This document shows positions 53,511 to 62,620 of a stretch of 64,000 nucleotides of DNA, in pieces. Every line of letters starts with the position of its first letter. Positions within the stretch are counted from its first letter, which is position 1. Source of the stretch: Anaerovorax odorimutans. GTDB lineage: Bacteria > Bacillota > Clostridia > Peptostreptococcales > JAAYPU01. Both the position numbers and the translations under genes were made by a program. The notes under the pieces were generated by a model. It was not told the origin of the DNA and made no database searches. It saw only the letters and a program-made list of their open reading frames with translations. The stretch lies in assembly GCA_016841185.1 (NCBI GenBank), contig JAENZQ010000002.1:169250-233249 (forward strand), in the 5' to 3' direction.

Positions 53511-54311
53511 TTACAGACCAAATCCAGTTTCAATGAGCTTAGTCAATTTAGCTAGAGCCCTAACTGCAGGGGCTCCATCTATCACATCATGATCAACGGA
53601 TACTGTCATATAAAGATACTCTCGGATCTCTATTTTATCATCATTTACGCCGGGTTTCTTAATAATAGAGCCTACTGCAAAAGAAAGAGGATGCACACTG
53701 ACCGGAATAACCCAGCCATTTATCTTGCCCATCATTCCAACAGAGGTTATCAATACGGTGCCCATATTTTCCTTGGTCAAAAAAGGGTTTTCAATGATGG
53801 TCTTCCATATAATCCTTCTCACAAACCCAGGCAGCCAATAATAAGCTTTCATCAAGTATTCATTTTTCTTTTCGCCTAAGACATAATTGCCTTCATCGTT
53901 TATAGACTGTCCCTGTCCATGTTTTATTTCATCATAGATTTCTGAAATGCTTTTCTCATTTGTCTTACGAATGACATAAGGCAGCGGAACTTTTTTTCCC
54001 TCTACTTCTCTTTCTACCATAATAGAAATATCAATATCTTTGAATATAACTATTTTTCTCTTGCCTTTCCTGATGCCATGAATATCCTGGAATTCCTCAA
54101 CTGCTTTACTTATACATTTTATTAACCAGGCATTAAAAGATATATTTGATTTCTCTTTCTTTTTCTCACGAATCATCTTACGTGCTTCAGTAACATCCAA
54201 CTCGATCAATGCTTTTATATGATGTTTCATCTTACTTGCAGCACCAATGTCGATCGTAGCTAACCTGCTTTCCGGAAAAGTCTCCGTTCGATAACCATCT
54301 AATTGCTTCAT
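53511..54311 (-). CDS. Stand-alone E2-type 2-oxoacid dehydrogenase acyltransferase domain
   Basis: The 266-residue protein is a catalytic domain of the chloramphenicol acetyltransferase/E2 fold: the C-terminal VSVDHDVIDGAPAVRAL is the HxxxDG active site with the catalytic His and Asp, preceded by the family strand IPVSVHPLSFAVGSI. No lipoyl or peripheral-subunit-binding domain is present and no E1/E3 genes are nearby, so it is not part of a classical complex. Such single-domain proteins may acylate small molecules. The start is ATG 54311 after GGAGG; a TTG four codons upstream is less likely. Confidence 0.8.
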   Translation of the reverse strand: MKQLDGYRTETFPESRLATIDIGAASKMKHHIKALIELDVTEARKMIREKKKEKSNISFNAWLIKCISKAVEEFQDIHGIRKGKRKIVIFKDIDISIMVEREVEGKKVPLPYVIRKTNEKSISEIYDEIKHGQGQSINDEGNYVLGEKKNEYLMKAYYWLPGFVRRIIWKTIIENPFLTKENMGTVLITSVGMMGKINGWVIPVSVHPLSFAVGSIIKKPGVNDDKIEIREYLYMTVSVDHDVIDGAPAVRALAKLTKLIETGFGL

Positions 54312-54399
54312 ATTAGCCTCCAATTAATCTACCCTATATGTATTTTGATCCTTTGGTATCTTTCATTTTCTCAACTCTCCCTCAAAGAAGCATAAACTA

Positions 54400-54948
54400 T
54401 CAATAATTTGGAATTGAGCTAAACATAAAGTTGATTCCGCCTGTTTTATAGATGGATTCTTCCTTGTAAGCCATTTCATCTGTGTCATAACAATAATTTG
54501 CAATGTCAACACCTGCACTTGTCTTTACCAGAACATTGATAACCGGTTTCTGATCATCATCATACCACACCGAAAAGTAAACTTCGCCAAGCTGAACATA
54601 CTGTTGTAATAGTGGGTAATATTGTTCTTCATCTGTAACGACCAATAACCAATTCTGCCCATCATCCCACATCATATCGCCGTTTGAATCTCTTTCTGCT
54701 AAGGTATATAACTCAATCTTTTCTGCAATCCCATCTGAATCTGTATCTATTTCAAACCCACCCATTTTTGTTATAAAATCTTCTCTTGGATCGTTTTTTG
54801 TACCTTGAATAAGTATTTCTTCCGTATTTTGATCGCTTTGATCAACACGGTCTGTTGTCATATCCTTTTGGTCTTCAGTATTTTGACATCCAACAATATT
54901 AAAAGATATGAAAAGAATCAATAAAAATATTACTAAACGAATTCTCAT
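54400..54948 (-). CDS. Lipoprotein of unknown function
   Basis: The 182-residue protein has a lipoprotein signal peptide with lipobox FNIVGC (Cys about 22), a Gln/Asp/Thr-rich linker and an acidic beta-rich domain. That domain contains GGFEIDTDSDGIAEKIELYT, which looks like a dockerin- or EF-hand-like Asp pattern within a VCBS-type or FG-GAP-like element, and WDDGQNWLLVV. ATG 54948 is chosen because GGAGGTG is five bases upstream. It should sit outside the membrane. Function is unknown. Confidence 0.75.
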   Translation of the reverse strand: MRIRLVIFLLILFISFNIVGCQNTEDQKDMTTDRVDQSDQNTEEILIQGTKNDPREDFITKMGGFEIDTDSDGIAEKIELYTLAERDSNGDMMWDDGQNWLLVVTDEEQYYPLLQQYVQLGEVYFSVWYDDDQKPVINVLVKTSAGVDIANYCYDTDEMAYKEESIYKTGGINFMFSSIPNY

Positions 54949-55070
54949 AAACACCTCCATTTTAATAAATTCGAATTCCATTGTATTATTTCATTCTAAA
55001 CCGAATCCTTTTTTATTTCAACGGATATCCAAACAATAAATAACAACATTACTTTTTTAAAAAGAAAAAA

Positions 55071-55089
55071 GCAGCCGCTTATAGGCTGC
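55071..55089 (-). terminator. Terminator of the antiporter/agmatinase operon
   Basis: GCAGCC (55071-55076) pairs with GGCTGC (55084-55089) over a 7-base loop, followed leftward by TTTTTTCTTTTT. It lies 37 bp past the NhaC-type gene. Confidence 0.88.
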
Positions 55090-55125
55090 CCGACAAAATA
55101 ACCAAATCAAGTTTCTCTTTACCTT

Positions 55126-56505
55126 CTAAAGAACAAAACCAAATACTAAATATAGTACTGCTGTCGCAGCACATGCTACAATCGCATATGGGAATAAGCA
55201 AATAGCTTGGTCTGTAGGTCTAATTTGACATGAAGCCGAACTCATCAACATTTGCTCTGAGAAGAAGCATGCCATGCCACCAAATACAGCTCCTGACACA
55301 ACTCCTCCTAATGATAAATAAACATTTACACCAGAAGCTTCTGCTAATGGAGCTACAATCGGGAACATTAATATCATGATCCCCCAGAAATCTATTCCAA
55401 AGAAAGCTAAAATGGCAACTATTATAAAGGCTAATACCGGAAGAAATGCTCCATTCAAGTAAGGCTCTACTGTAGATATTACATATTTGGATAAACCAAG
55501 CTCTTCTACTACTTCTACGAATATAAATGCCATCATAACGAAAGTAGCTATGAATAACATATCTTTTGCCCCTTCAAAGAAATTGTCGAAGAATTCTGCA
55601 ACCTTCATTCTTCTTGTAGGAATATATAGTATGAAACATAATGCCAGCGCAAGGAATAACCCATACATGATCTCTTCAGTTGTTATTACAAGTACAATAA
55701 CAGCCAATATAGGTATTAAAAATTCGTATAACTTTGGTTCGCCTTTTTCAGTTATTCTTTCTTGAGTTGCTGCTAATTCAGCACCTATTGTGTCATTCAA
55801 ATCTTCCGGAACAGTACTTCCGGTTTCTTCAACTCTTTTATAAGCTTTTTTTAAAGGTCCAAATTTTGGAATAATACCGAGTGCCATAAGCGGTACCATG
55901 CCTACCATAACAATCGCAAAGAAAATAAATGGTATAAGCTTTGTATATTCGGTAATCAATCCACCCTCAGCTACACCAATTTCAAGCAATAATCCATAGA
56001 TAAATGCTGCCCAAGTTGAGAAAGGCAACAATACACATACCGGTGCGCCTGTTGCATTGATCGCCATGGCTGTCATTTCTCTTGGCACCTTATGCTTATC
56101 CGTTATGCCTCGCATTGCAGCACCAATTGTCAAGTTGTTTAAATAATCATCAACAAATATTAAAATTCCTAAAACCCAAGTGACTATAAGGCTGCTTTTT
56201 TCTGACTTAATAACTCTTTCAGCATATTTAGCAAATGATAGAGTACCGCCCGATTCAACTAATAAGTTAATTAAAGCCCCAAATAATATTAGTATAATTA
56301 AAATCCATGGATAAGTTTCACTTGCCAGCATACCATAAAGCTTTTCTTCAAATGCATAAATAACATCGACACTAAAGCCATATTGAATGATCAAAGCAGT
56401 ACCAATTGCTACTAATACTGACTCAAATATTCTTTTTGTCCATATGACTAATGCCAGCATAATAATTAAAGGTAAAATTGATAAAATCCCGTAACCTATG
56501 TCCAT
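55126..56505 (-). CDS. NhaC-family Na+/H+ antiporter-like transporter
   Basis: The 459-residue protein has about eleven to twelve helices with NhaC/ion-transporter-superfamily marks: GTLSFAKYAERVIKSEKSSL, then FVDDYLNNLTIGAAMRGITD with Asp-Asp-Tyr, then INATGAPVCVLLPFSTWAAF, and later GGMACFFSEQMLMSSA. Members exchange Na+ for H+ or for substrate/product pairs such as malate-lactate. Following an agmatinase-like gene by 38 bp, it could instead exchange agmatine or a related amine or acid. Start ATG 56505 follows AAGGGAGG. Confidence 0.83.
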   Translation of the reverse strand: MDIGYGILSILPLIIMLALVIWTKRIFESVLVAIGTALIIQYGFSVDVIYAFEEKLYGMLASETYPWILIILILFGALINLLVESGGTLSFAKYAERVIKSEKSSLIVTWVLGILIFVDDYLNNLTIGAAMRGITDKHKVPREMTAMAINATGAPVCVLLPFSTWAAFIYGLLLEIGVAEGGLITEYTKLIPFIFFAIVMVGMVPLMALGIIPKFGPLKKAYKRVEETGSTVPEDLNDTIGAELAATQERITEKGEPKLYEFLIPILAVIVLVITTEEIMYGLFLALALCFILYIPTRRMKVAEFFDNFFEGAKDMLFIATFVMMAFIFVEVVEELGLSKYVISTVEPYLNGAFLPVLAFIIVAILAFFGIDFWGIMILMFPIVAPLAEASGVNVYLSLGGVVSGAVFGGMACFFSEQMLMSSASCQIRPTDQAICLFPYAIVACAATAVLYLVFGFVL

Positions 56506-56543
56506 TTATTAACCTCCCTTAAGATTTTTAATATTCTATACCC

Positions 56544-57428
56544 CTATTTTTTCAAATATAGCTGACCAAACACTTCGTACATCAGTTTTAATGCCGCCCA
56601 GGATGTAATGTCAGATGAATCCAATGGCGGTGAAACTTCCACAATATCCATTGCTTTTATTGGAAGCTCCTTGATCATGAATTTTACCAATTGCATCATC
56701 TCTCTGGTTGATAGTCCACCGCTTTCAGGCGTACCGGTCCCCGGTGCATAGGCCGGGTCTAAGACGTCGATATCAATTGAAAGATATACTGCATCAAAAT
56801 TTTGATATCTTTCCTTTAGCTGATCCATGACATAGCCTATGCCCTTTTCATATACTTTAGCAGCAGGAATCACTTTTATATCGGAATGTTCTTTCAGATA
56901 TTCTATTTCTTCTGATTCCCATGACCTTATGCCGATAAGGGACAGCCCATCATCATTTAGATTATTATTTTCTATTGCCCTTCGCTGTGTGCATGCATGG
57001 GACCATTTATGACCTTCATATTCATCTAAGATATCGCTGTGAGAATCAAAATGGATGACCCCTGCTTTCTTTCCGGCATTATGATTCAAAAAAGCAGTTT
57101 CCAAAGGTATGGTCGTCGAATGGTCTCCGCCAATAAACAGGCAGAATTTATTCAGTTTTAACAGTTCTCCTGTCTCCTTTTCTATGTATCGATAATACCT
57201 CTCCCAATTCAAATCTACTTCAAAATCCCCATCATCTTTTACAAAAAATCTGTCTTTAAATACGATGCCTTCCTCACTTACGGCAGGAAGTACTTTGGAT
57301 AATTGCCTCAATTTATCCGGTGCCTGGCAAGCCCCTTTACCTACACTTGCCGCCCCGTCAAAAGGTATTCCTTTAATTATAACGTCTGCTTTTTTAATAT
57401 CGTCTACTGCAAGTTCTGCCCAGTTCAT
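56544..57428 (-). CDS. speB: Agmatinase/ureohydrolase family enzyme
   Basis: The 294-residue protein has all manganese ligands of the ureohydrolase fold: FIGGDHSTTIPL (His), VIHFDSHSDILDEYEG (Asp, His, Asp) and YLSIDIDVLDPAYAPGTGTPE (Asp pair). The last motif and length fit agmatinase, which splits agmatine to putrescine and urea, though formiminoglutamase or guanidinobutyrase cannot be excluded. Start ATG 57428 follows TAGGAGG. It leads a two-gene operon with the NhaC-type transporter. A perfect 40-bp palindrome lies 77 bp upstream, next to a LuxR regulator gene. Confidence 0.85.
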   Translation of the reverse strand: MNWAELAVDDIKKADVIIKGIPFDGAASVGKGACQAPDKLRQLSKVLPAVSEEGIVFKDRFFVKDDGDFEVDLNWERYYRYIEKETGELLKLNKFCLFIGGDHSTTIPLETAFLNHNAGKKAGVIHFDSHSDILDEYEGHKWSHACTQRRAIENNNLNDDGLSLIGIRSWESEEIEYLKEHSDIKVIPAAKVYEKGIGYVMDQLKERYQNFDAVYLSIDIDVLDPAYAPGTGTPESGGLSTREMMQLVKFMIKELPIKAMDIVEVSPPLDSSDITSWAALKLMYEVFGQLYLKK

Positions 57429-57504
57429 TTCTCAACCTCCTATATCTTTTTTTTGATATTAACTGAATTTTTTGAATATTGAAACATACCTAAGTAGTAG
57501 TTTA

Positions 57505-57544
57505 TGCTTTCTTTAATACTACTTAAGTAGTATTAAAGAAAGCA
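57505..57544. promoter_or_regulatory. Perfect 40-bp palindrome upstream of the agmatinase operon
   Basis: The 20-base arm TGCTTTCTTTAATACTACTT is followed immediately by its exact reverse complement. Its core CTACTTAAGTAG recurs as half-sites (CCTAAGTAGTAG at 57489-57500, TTAAGTAGT at 58695-58703 upstream of the LuxR gene). No T run follows on the minus strand, so an operator is likelier than a terminator. Confidence 0.65.
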
Positions 57545-57648
57545 ATGTTTAAAATACACATAACATTGGCAAATGAATAAGCCCTGTATAAATATAAATG
57601 CTTTGAATTTGGTAATGACAATAAAGATGAAATATACAAAAAAACTTA

Positions 57649-57669
57649 AAGCAAGCAGGATGCTTGCTT
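57649..57669 (-). terminator. Terminator of the LuxR gene
   Basis: AAGCAAGCA (57649-57657) pairs with TGCTTGCTT (57661-57669) over a 3-base loop, followed leftward by TAAGTTTTTTTG. Confidence 0.8.
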
Positions 57670-57799
57670 AAGCTCCAACAAAGACACGCTGTCTTATTTT
57701 GAAGCGATTTTTTCTTAATATTGAGTCTTATTGTCTCTAAATTTGATGCGGATAATTATTTATACAAGGCTTATTCAATATCTTTTCAACAATCTGTTT

Positions 57800-58588
57800 T
57801 TATATATTATTGAAGTGATCTTTATCCAAAAACATTGCAATGAGCTGAGTTCTGCTTTTGACACCGACTTTTGCAAATATATTATTTATGTGTTTTTTTA
57901 CCGTACTGACACAAATAGATGCCTTCTGGCTGATTTCAAAGTTATTATACCCTTTACAAATTAGTCTGATAATTTCATATTCTCTCAGAGTCAAACGGTA
58001 TTGATCCAAATACTTTTTATCTCTGTGGTTGTACAAATCTATTTTATCAATATTTTTCAATCTGCTTTCGAGGTGTATCAGCAGCTGGTTGAGAATATAG
58101 AGATCCCTGTCGGAAAAATCACCTTTTATCTTTGTCCTGTACAAAGTAACGGCACCTGTAAAAACACCGTCTTCGATGATGCTCATCCCAGCCAGATAAA
58201 TTAGCCCGGAAGGTTCAAGGTAATCGATATAAAAGGGGCTTTTCTTTCTAATATCTTCATTAATTAAATCCGATTCCCTGTATACGGTGGATTCATAATT
58301 TGAAAATACCCATTTTACATAGTCTATTTCTCCGTAATAGGATTCATACTTTGACATGAATTCTTCTTCAAAACTTTTTGAAAAATTGCTAACCACAACA
58401 GGCTGGACAAGTTTTAAATAGGTAGAATTATAAACTTCCCCCAAAGAAAAATCTGCAAAATCGTAATCGATCAGTTTTTTTACTTTCTGGAGAAAATACA
58501 GCCTCATTTTATCCAAATCTTCAATATTATTAATATGGTGAATAATTTCAGATAAAAATTCCCACTCTTTTTCATTTAATATACCCAT
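57800..58588 (-). CDS. LuxR-type regulator with unknown N-terminal sensor
   Basis: The 262-residue protein ends in a LuxR/GerE helix-turn-helix (about 195-255: LTLREYEIIRLICKGYNNFE, then ICVSTVKKHINNIFAKVGVK). The first 190 residues have a GAF-like alpha/beta pattern (DFADFSLGEVYNSTYLKLVQ, GLIYLAGMSIIEDGVFTGAV), so a small ligand is likely. ATG 58588 is preferred because GGAG is spaced eight bases from it. It lies upstream of the agmatinase/antiporter operon in the same direction. The shared AAGTAGT words around both genes suggest it controls them. Confidence 0.83.
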   Translation of the reverse strand: MGILNEKEWEFLSEIIHHINNIEDLDKMRLYFLQKVKKLIDYDFADFSLGEVYNSTYLKLVQPVVVSNFSKSFEEEFMSKYESYYGEIDYVKWVFSNYESTVYRESDLINEDIRKKSPFYIDYLEPSGLIYLAGMSIIEDGVFTGAVTLYRTKIKGDFSDRDLYILNQLLIHLESRLKNIDKIDLYNHRDKKYLDQYRLTLREYEIIRLICKGYNNFEISQKASICVSTVKKHINNIFAKVGVKSRTQLIAMFLDKDHFNNI

Positions 58589-58733
58589 ATCCATCACTCC
58601 GAACAACCAACCATAGCAACTCTCTTTGAATCTATCATAAACATTAATTTCTTTTTTTTCAAGAAAGAAAAATATATGATAAGTGTAAGTTTAAGTTAAG
58701 TAGTGATTACCGGATAATAGATTAAAAATTTAG

Positions 58734-58757
58734 AGATCCCTGCTATAGCAGGGATCT
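58734..58757 (-). terminator. Terminator of the Kor operon
   Basis: AGATCCCTGC (58734-58743) pairs with GCAGGGATCT (58748-58757) over TATA, followed leftward by CTAAATTTTTAAT. It is 24 bp past the gamma-subunit stop. Confidence 0.8.
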
Positions 58758-58781
58758 TATAATATTCATTGATCAAATTTT

Positions 58782-59345
58782 TTAAGAGCAATTCTTCTGC
58801 AATTGTTTAAAATAGTAATGTTCAATATATCTGTAGCCTTCATCGAAAGCAGCAAGATTTATTTCCGCAGCACTATCCTTAAAGCCCGCTTTTATAGCCT
58901 CCCGGGTAGAGTGGTATTGCAATTTGGGAAGCAGTTTGGTCAATCCTCCCAGCATAATAATATTAACGGTAAAGGGCTTGAACTTTGTTTCTGCTATTTC
59001 AGTGGCCGGCAGCTCATATACCAACCCATTATTATCAGGGTCTGTTTTGACCAAGGAGCTATTTATCAGTATGATTCCATTATTTTTTGTTTCGTTTTTA
59101 TATTTTTCATATCCCAATTGGTTAAAAGCTATGAAAATATCAGCCTTTTCCACCTTCATATAGTCGATATAACTGTCTGAAACTACTACTTCTGCCTTAC
59201 AGGCACCACCTCTTGCTTCCGGCCCATAACTCTGAGTCTGGGAAACATTGAAATGTTCTTTGATCCCATATGCATTTGCCAAAAGAACTGAAGTCAAAAT
59301 AACACCTTGACCTCCAGCGCCTGCTATTCTTATATCCTTTCTCAT
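58782..59345 (-). CDS. korC: 2-oxoacid:ferredoxin oxidoreductase, gamma subunit
   Basis: The 187-residue protein matches the gamma domain: IRIAGAGGQGVILTSVLLANA with the Gly-rich start, YGPEARGGACKAEVVVSD and the later INIIMLGGLTKLL. It completes the catalytic assembly by closing over the TPP/CoA site. ATG 59345 follows GGAGG. It is the last gene of the alpha-beta-delta-gamma operon. Confidence 0.9.
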   Translation of the reverse strand: MRKDIRIAGAGGQGVILTSVLLANAYGIKEHFNVSQTQSYGPEARGGACKAEVVVSDSYIDYMKVEKADIFIAFNQLGYEKYKNETKNNGIILINSSLVKTDPDNNGLVYELPATEIAETKFKPFTVNIIMLGGLTKLLPKLQYHSTREAIKAGFKDSAAEINLAAFDEGYRYIEHYYFKQLQKNCS

Positions 59346-59348
59346 CCT

Positions 59349-59555
59349 TTATACCTCCGTTTCCACATTTATGCACCCGTCCGGGCACATGATTTCGCAC
59401 AATTTGCAAGCAATACAATTTTCTTTTTCCGCCACACACGGTATGAGTGTGCCATACTTATTTCTTTTCTGTGATATGGCGAAAACATCTTTGGGACATG
59501 CATTGATACAAATCTCACAGCCTTTGCAATAATTATCATCTATCGAAATATTCAT
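59349..59555 (-). CDS. korD: 2-oxoacid:ferredoxin oxidoreductase, delta subunit (2[4Fe-4S] ferredoxin)
   Basis: The 68-residue protein has two CxxCxxCxxxCP motifs (CKGCEICINACP and CIACKLCEIMCP), each ligating a 4Fe-4S cluster that passes electrons from the TPP site to ferredoxin. ATG 59555 is preferred over an in-frame ATG five codons upstream because GGGGAG is spaced correctly. It lies between the beta and gamma genes. Confidence 0.92.
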   Translation of the reverse strand: MNISIDDNYCKGCEICINACPKDVFAISQKRNKYGTLIPCVAEKENCIACKLCEIMCPDGCINVETEV

Positions 59556-59573
59556 GATGACTCCCCTCATATA

Positions 59574-60383
59574 TTATTCCTGTTTCATTCTTTTCTTCAA
59601 TGTTATTATTTTTTCGCAGTATTCTCTTTTGTCGGTCTCTTTTTTAAAGTTTCCAAGCCTTATTTTATCTTCTTTGTATTCATCTTCCCATACTGACGTA
59701 ATAGTAGAATTTTTTCTGATATACTGAATGATTTTCCAAGGGTCCCTTTCTTTGAATATGCTTTTTCCTGCCTGAACCGGGCACTGTGAAAGCACCTCAA
59801 TAAATGAAAAACCATTATGTGCAATGCCTTCTTGAATGGCTTTTTTAAGTTGGTTCGGATGCCCGGTAGTCCATCTGGAGCAAAATGTAGCTCCAGCGCT
59901 CATAGCAACTCCGCACCCGTCTATAGGGTTATCGATTGCACCATAGGGACTTGTTTTTGTTTTTGCATCTATGGGCGTCGTAGGCGATTTCTGCCCGCCT
60001 GTCATGCCATAAATATAATTATTGATCATGATAACAGTAATATTGATATTCCTCTTTGCCGCATGCAAAAGATGGTTTCCTCCAATGGCCAGACAGTCGC
60101 CGTCTCCTGTAAATACAATGATATTTTTATCAGGCTGAGATAATTTTAATCCTTCTGCAAAAGCAATAGCTCTCCCATGTATGGTATGCATGACATCCAT
60201 ATTCAAATAGGGAGGTATCCATGAAGAGCACCCTATTCCGCTGACACAAGCCGTATCGTCTTTTATGCCCAATGCTTCTATAGCATAGATCATAGCATTG
60301 AGTACAATCCCATTACCGCAGCCGGGGCAAAATATATAAGGCAGTGATTCTTTTTTTATATACTTTTCAAGCAGACTATTCAT
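59574..60383 (-). CDS. korB: 2-oxoacid:ferredoxin oxidoreductase, beta subunit (TPP-binding)
   Basis: The 269-residue protein has CPGCGNGIVLNAM, the TPP-binding motif GDGDCLAIGGNHLLHAAKRN (GDG to N), VSGIGCSSW and GMTGGQKSPTTP. These fit the KorB/VorA class binding thiamine diphosphate and magnesium. Its start overlaps the alpha-subunit stop by eight bases, so translation is coupled. It binds TPP together with the alpha subunit. Confidence 0.92.
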   Translation of the reverse strand: MNSLLEKYIKKESLPYIFCPGCGNGIVLNAMIYAIEALGIKDDTACVSGIGCSSWIPPYLNMDVMHTIHGRAIAFAEGLKLSQPDKNIIVFTGDGDCLAIGGNHLLHAAKRNINITVIMINNYIYGMTGGQKSPTTPIDAKTKTSPYGAIDNPIDGCGVAMSAGATFCSRWTTGHPNQLKKAIQEGIAHNGFSFIEVLSQCPVQAGKSIFKERDPWKIIQYIRKNSTITSVWEDEYKEDKIRLGNFKKETDKREYCEKIITLKKRMKQE

Positions 60384-61530
60384 AACTCAGAGCAGCCTCC
60401 TTTTCTATGATTTCAGCTAATTCAGACGGTTGATGAATATTGCCTCCTAATTTTGGGGCAGAAATCACTTTGCTTTGTTTCAGGCATCTTTCGATTTCGC
60501 GGCAGTATTTTCCCATATTCATTTCAGGGACAATAACTGTTTTGATATGCCCGGCCAATCGAAAAATCTCTTTTTCGGGGAATGGCCAAATAATATTAAT
60601 TTTAATGAGTCCTGCTTTTATTCCTTTTTCTCTTGCTGTTTTCACAGCTCTTTCCGCTGATCTTACCACGCTCCCGTATGCAATCAAAAGAATTTCCGCA
60701 TCTTCTATATACATGTGCCGAATATCCGTTAATTCTGCACAATTATCGGTAATTTTACGTGTGATGTTTTGGATAAACTGCCCGCTTTTATCTGCCAGAT
60801 GCCCTATCCGGCGGCCTTTTTCATCATGCAATTGTCCTTCTACTAAAATGTTACATCCTTTGAAAAAGTCAACGGCATATGGAACGTGGTTTTTATCTCT
60901 TCTAAACGGTTCGTCACACTTTTCAATTGCCTCTTTCTCCTCGATTTCGACTGAATCGGGTATCGAAACCCGTTCCCGCATATGGCCTATTATTTCATCT
61001 GCCAGCAATATAACCGGAGTTCTGTACTGTTCAGATAAATTGAACGCCTTTATGGTAAAATCATACATTTCCTGAACGGAAGATGGTGTTAAGCATATGA
61101 TTTCATAATCACCATGGCTTCCGTATTTTGCCTGATAAATATCCTGCTGTGACGAAAAAGTTGGCTGGCCTGTTGCAGGCCCACCGCGTTGTACATTGAC
61201 AACAACTACAGGGGTTTCGGAAACGACCCCATATCCCAATGCCTCCTGCATCAATGTAAATCCCGGACCGGAAGTTGCAGTCATGGATTTCTTTCCGCCC
61301 CATCTTGCCCCTATGATGGCGCACATAGCTGATATCTCGTCTTCCATTTGAATAAACATGCCGTCATTTTTAAATATAGCTTCTGACATGTATTCTATTA
61401 TTTCTGTAGAAGGTGTAATGGGATATCCGGCAAAAAATCTGCAGCCTGCATGGATTGCAGCTTCTGCACATGCCTCGTTCCCCTGAATCACTTTTTCTCC
61501 TTCATTTTCTGTCACTTCTTTTCTGAGCAT
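60376..61530 (-). CDS. korA: 2-oxoacid:ferredoxin oxidoreductase, alpha subunit (KorA type)
   Basis: The 384-residue protein has AGCRFFAGYPITPSTEIIEY (catalytic Thr region), MTATSGPGFTLMQEALGYG and VVVNVQRGGPATGQPTF. It ends the pyrimidine domain with YRTPVILLADEIIGHMRER. These segments match KorA (2-oxoglutarate) more closely than VorB (branched-chain), but substrate is not certain. The start ATG 61530 follows GGAGG; an upstream ATG in the same frame would add 12 residues without a ribosome site. It leads the operon alpha-beta-delta-gamma, controlled perhaps by the GntR gene upstream. Confidence 0.9.
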   Translation of the reverse strand: MLRKEVTENEGEKVIQGNEACAEAAIHAGCRFFAGYPITPSTEIIEYMSEAIFKNDGMFIQMEDEISAMCAIIGARWGGKKSMTATSGPGFTLMQEALGYGVVSETPVVVVNVQRGGPATGQPTFSSQQDIYQAKYGSHGDYEIICLTPSSVQEMYDFTIKAFNLSEQYRTPVILLADEIIGHMRERVSIPDSVEIEEKEAIEKCDEPFRRDKNHVPYAVDFFKGCNILVEGQLHDEKGRRIGHLADKSGQFIQNITRKITDNCAELTDIRHMYIEDAEILLIAYGSVVRSAERAVKTAREKGIKAGLIKINIIWPFPEKEIFRLAGHIKTVIVPEMNMGKYCREIERCLKQSKVISAPKLGGNIHQPSELAEIIEKEAALSYE

Positions 61531-61686
61531 ATGATTTCCTCCTTTATTCCATATAGAGAATACCACCTGATGCTCAAGAAATCTTTATTTTTCAACGGTT
61601 TATTCGTGTATAATTGGTTTTTTATTGTTCTTTTAATTACATGATTCCAGAATGTATGTGTACTTGAATCCCTGAATACAATTTTT

Positions 61687-61735
61687 AGTTGGGAACAACT
61701 AAAAAAAGCAATCGTCATTTAGCGACTGCTTTTTT
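61687..61735. terminator. Double hairpin between the GntR gene and the Kor operon
   Basis: AGTTG...CAACT (61687-61700) and an adjacent AGCA...TGCT hairpin (61708-61730) flanked by A and T runs stand between the two genes. Leftward, T runs follow each. They should end GntR transcription. Confidence 0.65.
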
Positions 61736-61761
61736 AGCTGTTATTATAGTTATAGTGTTTT

Positions 61762-62457
61762 TCATTCATTTTCTCCAGCTTTTGTATCTGAAATCTGCAT
61801 TACTTTTTTTGCCCGGTACTTTGCATTATTGAGGTGTTTAATAATTTCTTCGGAGCCTTTTTCAGGATCATGAAGATAGAAACAATCCAATATACTTTTA
61901 TGCTCTTTCAGGGTTTCCGTCAATCTATCTTCGTCCTTTAATGCTGCTTTCCGCGTTTTATTTACATATATCTGATACACCCTCAACACCTGGGATAAAA
62001 ACCGGCTATTGGTTGCAGTATAAATAGCTTCATGAAACTGGGTATTGATCTCCATTACTTTGCTCATATCTTTTTTTTGCGTGTAGAATTCCATTAAATC
62101 GTATATCTCTTGAAGCTTCTTCAATTCATCTTCTGTGATTCTTTCAATTGCCCATTTGATGGCAACACTTTCAACGGCTCTTCGGATTTCGTACAGATCT
62201 TCAATATCCTGTTTTGTAAATCCGACCACATACGCACCCTTATTGGTTATATTTTCTATAAGTCCTTCCTGCTCCAACTGCTTAAATGCTTCTCTAATTG
62301 GAGTCCTGCTTACATTAAATTCATTGGCAATACTATTTTCCTTGATTTTTTCTCCTGCCGTACATTCTCCTGTCAGTATCTTATCTCTTAAAGCAGCAAA
62401 TATCATGTCTGATAAAGAATTATTATTGTATAAGGCATTCATCATCATTTTGTTCAA
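61762..62457 (-). CDS. GntR-family (FCD) transcriptional regulator
   Basis: The 231-residue protein has a winged helix (about 14-80; NSIANEFNVSRTPIREAFKQ, then LEQEGLIENITNKGAYV) and an all-helical FCD ligand domain (about 85-215; DIEDLYEIRRAVESVAIKWA, INTQFHEAIYTATNSRFLSQ, with metal-site His/Asp residues). FadR-subfamily members respond to small organic acids. The start is TTG 62457 with GGAGATG upstream. It lies upstream of, and collinear with, the kor operon, so it may regulate 2-oxoacid metabolism. Confidence 0.87.
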   Translation of the reverse strand: MNKMMMNALYNNNSLSDMIFAALRDKILTGECTAGEKIKENSIANEFNVSRTPIREAFKQLEQEGLIENITNKGAYVVGFTKQDIEDLYEIRRAVESVAIKWAIERITEDELKKLQEIYDLMEFYTQKKDMSKVMEINTQFHEAIYTATNSRFLSQVLRVYQIYVNKTRKAALKDEDRLTETLKEHKSILDCFYLHDPEKGSEEIIKHLNNAKYRAKKVMQISDTKAGENE

Positions 62458-62620
62458 TACATCTCATCTCCGATTACATACGCTCATTGAAGTAATAATT
62501 ATAAAAATAGTTTTTTTATCACGAAATTCGGGATTATTCAAACCCAAAAACATAATATACCAATCGTTTAAAAAAAGCTATAAAATTTTCCAAAAAAAAC
62601 AATATGTAATTCATAATCCT

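Noticed and set aside
57566..57585. Sigma-54-like TGGCAAATGAATAAGCC near the agmatinase operon
   Set aside because: Spacing between GG and GC is eleven bases and the orientation points away from the operon.
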